14,156 bases of DNA. It comes from Trichosporon coremiiforme. Taxonomy: Eukaryota; Basidiomycota; Tremellomycetes; Trichosporonales; Trichosporonaceae. The position numbers and the translations under genes are program-made. Below the pieces are notes generated by a model. It searched no databases. It was not told where the DNA came from and worked only from the letters and a program-made list of their open reading frames with translations. The DNA lies in the NCBI GenBank assembly GCA_039545355.1, contig BCJJ01000118.1, positions 1 through 14,156 on the forward strand, written 5' to 3'. Shown here one piece after another: positions 8,262-14,156 of this stretch. Numbering within the stretch: the first letter of the stretch is position 1; each line of letters begins with the position of its first letter.

Positions 8262-8606
8262 TGCGCTGGGTGGGGACTGTTGTGAGTGGACTTTTCTTGC
8301 TCCGGAGCTCAGCTGACTTTATAAGTTTGAACTTTCGGTGAACTTTTGGCAAAGTGGGACCCTTGCCGCGGGTTGGCTTGATGTCGCCATCGCTGATAAG
8401 CGATGCTTGGGGGCGCCAAGACCAAAAAGTCGGTGAATTTCCCATGTCGTCATCCGTTCTCTGCTCATCGCCATCCGTGCTCGGGCCATCGGCCAATAGG
8501 CGAAGTAACCGATACCAAGCTTTGTCATGCACTTGCCCACCAAAGGACTGTACAAAAGGGCGGTCATTCCTCAACGTATGGCTATCCAACCCACTTTGGA
8601 CTCGCC
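8262..8606. promoter_or_regulatory. bidirectional promoter between permease and glyoxalase-like gene
   Basis: This 345-bp divergent intergenic region carries TATAAAG on the minus strand at 8323-8317, placed for the permease. A CCAAT box lies at 8493-8497, 110 bases before the glyoxalase-like ATG. A perfect 7-bp inverted repeat with GATA in its centre (CATCGCT-GATA-AGCGATG) sits at 8388-8405. The core TGATAAG is the binding site of fungal GATA factors that control nitrogen-source permeases such as DAL5. Regulation by nitrogen is inference. Confidence 0.45.
8388..8405. promoter_or_regulatory. GATA-centred palindrome
   Basis: Arms CATCGCT and AGCGATG are perfect reverse complements flanking GATA. 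It contains TGATAAG on the plus strand. It lies 127 bases from the permease ATG and about 200 from the divergent ATG. Confidence 0.4.
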
Positions 8607-9230
8607 ATGAGCAACCTGACCAGTCATATTGACCACCTCGTTGTCGCCGCACCGACCCTCGACGAGGGCGTGGCCTGGCTCGAGTCGCAGCTTGGCGTGA
8701 CCATCTCGCCCCGCATCGGCGGCGAGCACGACGGCAAGGGCACGCATAACGTGCTCGTGTCGCTAGGACCGTCTTCCTACCTCGAGATCATCGCATTGAA
8801 CGGCAAACCGCGGAATCCACCGGGCTGGAGCTGGATTGACGATATCGACCGCCCAAGCCTCGAGACCTGGCTCGTCCGCACAAACGAACTTGACGCTGCT
8901 GTTGCCGCAGCCCCGCTCAAGCCTGGAGACGTGTACAGCATGAGCCGTGGAGATCTCACTTGGCGCATCACGTTCACCCCCGACGGTAGCCTGGCCTACG
9001 ACGGAGCGCTGCCCGCCTTCATCCAGTGGCAGAGCGACGACCCCCACCCGGTCACCTCGAAGCTGTCTGATCTCGGCCTGCGCTTGGAGAAGCTGGAGGT
9101 GCGACCAGACATCCCAGAGACGCTGGAAGCTATCAACCTCAAAGATGCTCGCATTTCGGCTTCCGACGGGCAACGGCTGGTGGCAACGATCTCGACGCCG
9201 AATGGGGTACGGACACTGAGACGTGACTAG
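8607..9230 (+). CDS. glyoxalase-like (VOC fold) protein
   Basis: This is a 207-aa intronless protein of the glyoxalase-like domain family (Pfam Glyoxalase_3 type), a vicinal-oxygen-chelate fold found across bacteria and fungi, with few members of known reaction. The N-terminus [20 protein letters not shown] is the typical first beta strand and helix, with His10 at a position that often binds metal. [20 protein letters not shown] supplies the next strands, with a His and a Glu that are common ligands. [20 protein letters not shown] and a C-terminal strand region ([17 protein letters not shown]) complete the second half. The frame is open upstream to 8403, but the ATG at 8607 starts exactly at the domain and has a good context (CGCCATGAG). 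It shares a promoter region with the permease, suggesting a linked metabolic role, which is inference. Confidence 0.88.
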   Translation: MSNLTSHIDHLVVAAPTLDEGVAWLESQLGVTISPRIGGEHDGKGTHNVLVSLGPSSYLEIIALNGKPRNPPGWSWIDDIDRPSLETWLVRTNELDAAVAAAPLKPGDVYSMSRGDLTWRITFTPDGSLAYDGALPAFIQWQSDDPHPVTSKLSDLGLRLEKLEVRPDIPETLEAINLKDARISASDGQRLVATISTPNGVRTLRRD

Positions 9231-10860
9231 GCTGGGCTGAGACCCGTGCTGCACCGCAGCCGCAGTCTGGTTAGCTCGGGACCGAAGGCGCGGAGTCACC
9301 CTGAGCGGAGTGTATGGCCATGCCTGGGCACGGAGGCGTCGCGTATGGGGCACTGCGTGTTATCACTGGACCGGTCGTTAAGCTCAGGGTTGGTGGCCGC
9401 GGGGCTGTGGGGGTGGCTGCGGCTGGCGGACCACCGGGCAAGTGATCAATGAGAGCAGGGAAGGTGAACGCACCGATGCTGGAGTATGCATATTGATTCA
9501 CTTCGAGGAATTGGCTCACCATCATGCGTTGTTGAGGAGGTTGACCGTTGTGCATGGGCTGCTGAGGGGAGTGAGCAGCTATGCATCGTCGTTGCGAGCT
9601 CACCGCCCCGGAGGGAGGGAATCGTTGTGCATGGTGTCATCAAGTAGTCTGACGAGGGGACGTACTGGAGCAGTGCGGAGGGTTAGTGCTGGCCGATTGA
9701 TTTGGACTGACGAGCTCGCGTGTCGATTCCCTCAGAGAGTCTACCTAGGCGCATACGCCTCCTGGGTGATCGGTCTACGCCACCGGCTGCTCAAACAGAG
9801 CTGAGAGAGATGTCCAGTAGGCAGCGTATCGTGTGTTGCCGGAGACGGTGAGCTGCGACCTCGGTGTCCCCGAAACCGAGACGGGTCCAAAGCGATGGCA
9901 CGGCATTGATGTTGACTGGGGAGAATGGAATGAGGACGATCGACCGTGGGGAGTGGATGGGGTGGGAGGAAGGCACGTGCGATTTACCTGCGATGGGGAT
10001 CGGGGGGCGTGACGATGCCGATGGCTGTTCAAGAGTTCTTCGGCGGCGACGAGCTTGCGGCTTGAAATCGGATAACGGAGGGGGGGATTCTCTCAGTTGT
10101 CACGAGGAGATGTGGGTAGGATGTCGGAGCATGAGAACGCGGAGTATGAGCGCAAGGAGTGGGGAAGAGTAAGGAAGGTGTGAATGAGGTCTTTGAGAGA
10201 GAAGGGGACATTCTTGAGAGGTCTGGGTGGACTCGATCCGAGCTGACCGGACGTGACTGGACATAACTGGGCCTGAGTAGACGGGACAGTCTCATAGCTC
10301 CTGTGACGTCCGCTAGTAGGCGCTATTAACGCTGCTAGCACTGGTCCAGCGCTTCATTTCATAGAATAGACAGGAAAGAGACTACGGCAGGTGACGGAGG
10401 GCGACAGACGGAGGGTCAACGCTTCGTCCATTCGTCGCTGCGGCGCTGCGGGACGTTCGATCGCGCCGAGGCTGTGTCACAAGGTCGCGGTGGCAAATAG
10501 GACGGGCTGAGTGAGGTTGAGGCGCCGATCAGGCTCAGGGCAGCGGGGCGCGTTAGGCACTGGGGCGTAGTGGCCTGCCGCCTGTCGCCCACGGTGGAGT
10601 TCTCAGAACAGTCACACGTCAGACCCTATCACGGCCTCCAACGCCGGATCCACTGCGCACTATGCACTGCGCAGCTCGCATCGCGCACGCCACTCACCTC
10701 GCTCAGTGCTCACTCGATACCGTCACGCCTGTTGTTATTGTCGACCTCACGACCCGGACCACACATCGATCAACGACCAACGACCCTCCTGCAGACTTGA
10801 TTCCCATCTGGCACCATGGTCCCAAATTACCGCAGCGCAGCAAGCACTCGTCTCTCCTAA
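9231..10860. other. long gene-poor region with weak minus-strand coding-like segments
   Basis: No gene is firmly supported. On the minus strand, 10078-9791 can be read as PLSDFKPQARRRRRTLEQPS, a 72-nt GT-AG intron (9987-9916; CAG|GTAAAT, CCCCAG) and NINAVPSLWTRLGFGDTEV ending at 9791. Phase is kept, but no start codon is found upstream. A Pro/Gln-rich minus frame (QQPMHNGQPPQQRMM) lies near 9500-9560. A pyrimidine-rich minus-strand tract at about 10100-10240 could be a promoter for such a gene, and decamer repeats lie at 10244-10283. From 10340 to 10860 nothing coding is recognised. Confidence 0.25.
10244..10283 (+). repeat. four tandem decamers
   Basis: The units TGACCGGACG, TGACTGGACA, TAACTGGGCC and TGAGTAGACG follow each other without gaps, with decreasing similarity. 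The 10-bp period is about one helical turn. Confidence 0.5.
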
Positions 10861-11031
10861 ATGACCAGAAATGCTGTGGACGTATATCGAGATGCATGTG
10901 TTGTATGGAAGCGCCTGATTCGAAGAGCAGCGGTTGATTGGGTTCGCGGAACAATGGATGGTGTCGGTCTCCGACTTGACAGGGTCACTCAGCCTGCTGG
11001 GACCAGGAGATGGGCACGTTACCAGGGATAG
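10861..11031 (+). pseudogene. short coding-like fragment, possibly from a LINE retrotransposon
   Basis: A 56-codon frame from ATG 10861 to TAG 11029-11031 reads TRNAVDVYRDACVVWKRLIR and AAVDWVRGTMDGVGLRLDRV. The pattern of Tyr/Arg/Lys-rich helix with WKRLIRRA resembles the linker after the endonuclease domain in LINE ORF2 proteins. A stop lies immediately upstream in the same frame (TAA at 10858-10860), so it would be a relic. The identification is from pattern memory only and could be wrong. It overlaps the 3' end of the convergent gene at 11019-11526 by 13 bases. Confidence 0.25.
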
Positions 11032-11526
11032 CCCAGATGATGAGAATCGACCGCCCCCTGCTCCGTGGCCGTGGTTCCCGTAGGCCGTCCCTTCTCAGGC
11101 GCCGCCGCCTGCTGCCCCGTGTCCTTGGCCTTGCCCTTTCCCTTCTGTGTGCTCGTAGGTGCCTCCTGAGCCTGAGCCTCATCCGCAGTCTCGACAGAGA
11201 GCTTCAACACGTGATCGCGGTGAGCTGCCCAGTCAGGATTTTTGGCGATGATCTCCTCCACCTTCGGGTCTTCTCCTTTCAGGACCTGGTATCAGCAGAC
11301 ATTGAGAACAAGAACAAACCTTGTGGTAGGCCGTCAATGTTTCTGCCGTAACATCGGAAGGCAGTGGGCCGAACTGGACCCTGATCATGGAAGATGTGTC
11401 GCTGGGACCGGACACAATCGTTACGTTGAGCGTGTTCATGTGCTGGAGGAGCCTGAGACCAGTGGATCTCTTCGCTAACTCGTACTCGGACGCCTTCGTG
11501 AGATGGAGGGCGCGTCTCAAGGCCAT
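11019..11526 (-). CDS. hypothetical small basic protein, two exons
   Basis: Exon 1 (11526-11320, 69 codons) starts MALRRALHLTKASEYELAKR and includes LRLLQHMNTLNVTIVSGPSD and RVQFGPLPSDVTAETLTAYH. A 34-nt intron (11319-11286; GTTTGT, branch CTGAT, ACCAG) joins in phase 0 to VLKGEDPKVEEIIAKNPDWA and a Lys/Ala/Gln-rich low-complexity tail ending HHLGYPW at the TAA (11021-11019). The total is 157 aa. The Arg-rich, acid-poor start could be a mitochondrial presequence, but this is inference. The family is not recognised. A second likely intron (11582-11533, GTGAGA...GCTGATACCAG) ends 6 bases before the ATG. It would lie in the 5' leader, or join an upstream exon in phase 0 that reads WPKITEGFVIACPLPIYL. 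Good Kozak context (CTCCCATGGCC) favours the ATG at 11526. Confidence 0.6.
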
Positions 11527-11582
11527 GGGAGCCTGGTATCAGCGAGAAAGAGTGAGATGTGATCAATCCGCTAGCGTCTCAC

Positions 11583-12623
11583 CAGGTATATTGGGAGGGG
11601 GCAAGCGATGACGAAGCCCTCAGTGATTTTTGGCCATACGAGGGTGAGAGTCGGGGGGATGTGCCGGGGGATGCATCGTTTTACCTCAATGTCAAGGCCC
11701 AACCCAGTTTCCACGCGCTGAGCACGACGGTGGGTGAAATGTAGTAGGGGGCCTGACCCAAAAACTCGAGTGGGTTTAAGCCATGCTCGAGTATCAGAGC
11801 ATGGAACACCCCGTCCCGAGCAAAAAGCTTCGCATCCTCTGGGGGGGAAGATTGTCACCTTTGAAGACGTGCGCTTGTACGCGATGCGATGCTTTTGCCA
11901 GAGAAGAGAAAAGGCATGGCCGATGGCGACCAAATCCTCCACGTAAGAAGCGATGACGAGCACTGGCCAGTAGTAGCTCCAGTCCGAACGGCTATTCACC
12001 GGGAATCCTTCGGCCATGACGTTTCTTTTCCGCAGGGTGGCTCTTTAGCGTGCTCTGCGAAGTCTGCCGCGTCCGCTGCAGAGGCGGCCGCAACCGCATG
12101 CTCCACCGTTCCTCTGTAGCCCGCCCATCCGCGTGTTCGTCGGAGACCGCCTCCTCGCCATCATGCTCAGGAAGCTGCCCGTCGCTCGTCTCTTCAGAGA
12201 GCCGCTCACCCTGAGCAACGGGGTGCCTCTGCTCTCAGACAGAGAATAGTGGGACGCGTGTGGCCACCTTCCCCGCCTGTGAGGCAATGCTGACGTTGTT
12301 CATATCCGGCGGACGTGCTAGGCCCACGCCTCCAGCGACTCCCCGAAGCACGTTTCGTGCGGAGCGCGTCTTCGTGCCTCTCGCAGTACGAGACCCTATG
12401 TCCACGGACGGAGCTATGTTAACGGCGAATGACAAGCACAGGCGGAGCGGCGATCGGTCCGAGAGGCCCTGGTGCTCGTCGCTGTGAATTGCATCACTTG
12501 CCGAGTGCGACCATTAATGCGATTGGTCACGCAGGTAAACCTCTCGGATCTTTCAACTGTTTGGCCACAACGGCAACCTTCGTGCACTCCCAAATTGGCC
12601 CAATTTGAGACATCCAAAAAGCA
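11583..12623. other. intergenic with minus-strand coding-like remnant at about 12480-11999
   Basis: On the minus strand a frame without ATG reads VNIAPSVDIGSRTARGTKTR and LARPPDMNNVSIASQAGKVA. After an in-frame TGA (12237-12235) it continues EQRHPVAQGERLSEETSDGQ and an acidic stretch. A shifted frame then reads VEHAVAAASAADAADFAEHA and ends in a stop at about 11999. This could be a decayed gene or chance composition. From 11583 to 11998 long minus frames exist but look non-coding (Cys/Trp-rich, no domain). Confidence 0.2.
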
Positions 12624-12732
12624 TTCTCCGCCAGGGAGTCGAACCCTGCTCTATCGCGATCACTTCAGTTCGTCGAAACTGAGGAAGCTCCCATTTGAGA
12701 GGCGATTATACTAACCGATATACTAGCGAAGA
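12624..12732 (-). tRNA. tRNA-Glu(CTC) with 37-nt intron
   Basis: The minus strand gives acceptor TCTTCGC with GCGGAGA (one T-G pair) plus A73. The D stem is GTAT/GTAT-type as in other fungal tRNA-Glu. The anticodon stem is ATCGC/GCGAT and the T arm CAGGG-TTCGACT-CCCTG. The loop reads CTCTCA then C, giving anticodon CTC. The intron after nucleotide 37 is 37 nt and contains a hairpin (CTCAGTTTCG-ACGAACTGAAG region). The mature length is 72 nt. TTTTT begins 3 nt after the gene. Confidence 0.92.
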
Positions 12733-12761
12733 GGCTGCTGGGGGTTGGGTTTCCCTCTCGG

Positions 12762-12938
12762 TCATGACTCCGCTGGTGCAGGCAGATTTGTTTCTGCTTT
12801 CTCCAGAGAGGTTTCAGGCATGCGGACAGGTAGAGAAGTAGTCCGTGATCTGAGAGAGCCATGAAGAGCCAGTGTGACACCAGTAATGATGGTGGGACCG
12901 ACGATATAGGCGAGGAAATCCCAGCAACGGATGTGGCA
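12762..12938 (-). pseudogene. 3' remnant of a membrane-protein gene truncated by a transposon
   Basis: The minus frame reads CHIRCWDFLAYIVGPTIITG, then VTLALHGSL and a hydrophilic Ser/Thr/Glu tail ending at a TGA (12764-12762). WDFLAYIVGPTIITGVTLAL is a convincing transmembrane helix. The frame is closed upstream by a TAG made from the transposon target TA plus the next base (12941-12939), exactly where the Tc1-type element starts. This suggests the C-terminal end of an integral membrane protein whose upstream part lies beyond the element. The family is not recognised. Confidence 0.45.
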
Positions 12939-13087
12939 CTACATTGGTGGTTTTTAGTTTCCGGACACCCCCCCTCCGTGCGCGACTCGTCGTGACACAT
13001 CAACCACGGTTGCTACTGTTGCATGCAGCATATCGTAAGAAAGCTGAGACACAGGGCTATTGGCATGTATAACTTTCGAATGCATAG

Positions 13088-14156
13088 CTACTTGAATGTG
13101 TTGTCTCCAGCGTGTTCTATGACAAGTGGAATTCTGTCAAACATCGTCAGGATGCAGTTATTGATCTCCTTCTGTGGTATCTCTCTCCAGAGCATCTGAG
13201 CGCGCTTGATCATCCTTGGGATGCTATCCTTTTGAGGTCTGGTGCCGTAGACCCTGCGCTTGAGCATGGCCCACTCATGTTCAATGGGGTTGAGATCAGG
13301 AGAGTTGGCAGGATGAGGAAGACTGACCATGTTGTGGCGCTTTTTTGTCTTGTTGCAGAGAGGTGTGTGGTGCAACCTGGCGCCATCCTCGAGGATAGAG
13401 ACACTGCCATAGCCCCTCCAGTTGGCCTTGACTCTTGCATGCGCTCTGCGCAGCTCCTGGCTTAATGTCACGCGCGCCTTCAATCCACGATGCGAAATGG
13501 ACCAAAGCCACGGTGCCGAAGCTAGACGACTCTTCAAAAGTGTCGAGCGCATCTAGATCTTGCGGAACTCCCATGCCGCCAAGTGATTCTTCAGGTTGCC
13601 GCCTAGAGCGAGTGCACGCACATTCGGAGGAACGTCATGCCACCAACTCTTCCAGGTTCGAGGGTTCTAGTCAGGTAAGTCAAGTAAAGAGCACATAGCC
13701 ACGACGGACGAGAATGGCATAGCTCAAGGAGTACGAACTAGATCGAGGCCGCGTTAAATAGGTAGCGCGGTAGAGTTACGGAAGTAAATCACAACGATTG
13801 GTCAATCACGTGACTCGAAAAAGGAGGCGGTAACGAGAGGGAAAAGGACGGTTGTTACACTTAAGATAAGTTCGTTGTAGTCGAACTGGTCCATTCCTTT
13901 GCGCTTGTATCGCTTCTTGCCATTCTTATCCCAGTAGGGGATCATAGGGGTGGGGATGTAGACGAGTTCAGAGCGTCCATTCCACCAGATAGCTGCCCAG
14001 AACATCGCACCCTGTGATCCAGGAGGCCTTGCAATGCGTCTAAAGCGCTTTGGGCAGCGCTGGCCTTGTTTGCCAGTCCACCAGCCGCTCATGGAGCCGT
14101 CCAATGTAATGAAGGTCTCATCTGAGTAGATGACACTCTTCCAGTCGAGTTTCTGG
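13088..14156 (-). pseudogene. Tc1/mariner DDE transposase, partial and interrupted
   Basis: This cut-and-paste transposase catalyses excision and TA-site integration. From the right edge the minus frame reads QKLDWKSVIYSDETFITLDG with the first catalytic Asp (YSDET). It continues with GAMFWAAIWWNGRSELVYIP, a Lys/Arg-rich loop and KGMDQFDYNELIL. At 13861-13864 the frame is broken by an insertion. It resumes in the same frame after 13465 with QELRRAHARVKANWRGYG, the second Asp in SILEDGARLHH and the glutamate in SPDLNPIEHEWAMLKRRV. There are 34 residues between the last two catalytic residues (DD34E). It ends ...GDNTFK at a TAG (13090-13088). The N-terminal DNA-binding part lies outside the window. 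Unspliced, the interrupted copy stops within the insert, so it is inactive. Confidence 0.85.
13466..13859. mobile_element. 394-bp insertion with CTTAA target duplication, probable solo LTR
   Basis: The insert is bounded by direct CTTAA copies at 13461-13465 and 13860-13864. It begins TGTCACGC and ends GGTTGTTACA, so the ends are TG...CA with a short imperfect inverted repeat (TGTCAC versus TGTAAC). Five-base duplications and TG...CA ends are characteristic of LTR retrotransposons. The small size and absence of coding sequence fit a solo LTR left by recombination. A non-autonomous DNA element using TTAA targets (piggyBac style) is the alternative. Deleting the insert plus one CTTAA restores the transposase frame exactly. 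Confidence 0.65.

Larger units (their letters stand above)
12942..14156 (-). mobile_element. Tc1/mariner-type DNA transposon, 3' part (runs off the window)
   Basis: The element is defined by the DD34E transposase on its minus strand and a likely terminal inverted repeat beginning at 12942 next to a TA dinucleotide (12940-12941). The end reads CATTGGTGGTTTTTAGTTTC followed by CGGACACC, the style of Tc1-like termini in fungi. The other end and the matching repeat lie beyond 14156, so the boundary is inferred. It is interrupted at 13466-13864. Confidence 0.65.

Noticed and set aside
8403..8606. N-terminal extension of the glyoxalase-like frame
   Set aside because: The frame is open upstream, but the extension is low in coding character, covers the CCAAT and palindrome region, and the domain starts right at the ATG at 8607.
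9271..9603. 110-codon Pro/Gln-rich minus-strand frame
   Set aside because: Some stretches look like a transcription-factor tail, but the start is not supported, several splice alternatives give conflicting frames and no domain is present. It is noted in the gene-poor region only.
11571..12017. 148-codon minus-strand frame upstream of the 11526 ATG
   Set aside because: It could be joined by the 50-nt intron in phase 0, but its composition (Trp/Cys/His-rich) is not protein-like, and the ATG at 11526 has better context.
13296..13574. 92-codon minus frame overlapping the transposase
   Set aside because: It spans the insert boundary in a different frame and is not part of the rejoined transposase frame.
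13640..13680. GGTTCGAGGGTTC as a tRNA T arm
   Set aside because: There is no pairing T stem and no acceptor, D or anticodon arm around it.
13461..13864. TTAA-target (piggyBac-like) element as the main reading of the insert
   Set aside because: TTAA duplication fits, but the extra shared C and the TG...CA ends fit a 5-bp duplication by an LTR element better. It is kept as the alternative.
1..14156. CRISPR array, bacterial operon or defence system
   Set aside because: There are no regularly spaced repeats, and intron-bearing tRNAs and spliced genes show a fungal nuclear sequence.

Overview
The window looks like nuclear DNA of a basidiomycete fungus, probably a tremellomycete yeast. The evidence is GC-rich sequence, very short GT-AG introns (about 34-74 nt) with CTGAC/CTAAC-type branch sites, pyrimidine-rich upstream regions, tRNA genes that all carry introns after position 37, and a typical fungal Dal5-family permease. 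The genus is an inference; no ribosomal DNA is present to fix it.

Layout, left to right. The last 29 codons of a coiled-coil protein end at 90. Two tRNA-Gly genes follow (TCC on minus, GCC on plus). At 1381-2645 lies a spliced gene of unrecognised function. Its diverged and decayed paralogue lies in the same orientation at 4565-5666. Between them are tRNA-Ile(AAT), tRNA-Lys(CTT) and three copies of a roughly 40-bp repeat. A second tRNA-Ile(AAT) sits at 6260-6353.

The best-defined locus is 6555-9230. A three-exon, 526-aa major facilitator permease (minus strand, Dal5/allantoate-permease type) is divergent from a 207-aa glyoxalase-like (VOC) protein. They share a 345-bp intergenic region with a GATA-centred palindrome, a CCAAT box and a TATA element. 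Nothing proves that the two act together, but the arrangement suggests co-regulation, possibly by nitrogen.

The right third (9231-12600) is mostly gene-poor. It holds a small two-exon gene on the minus strand (157 aa, unknown) and several coding-like remnants. After tRNA-Glu(CTC) comes the C-terminal remnant of a membrane protein, cut exactly at a TA dinucleotide where a Tc1/mariner-type element begins. That element carries a DD34E transposase on the minus strand and runs off the window. Its transposase is interrupted by a 394-bp insertion flanked by CTTAA duplications with TG...CA ends, most simply a solo LTR. Removing the insertion plus one CTTAA copy rejoins the transposase frame exactly. 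The window therefore records layered mobile-element activity next to tRNA genes, but I see no complete novel system.
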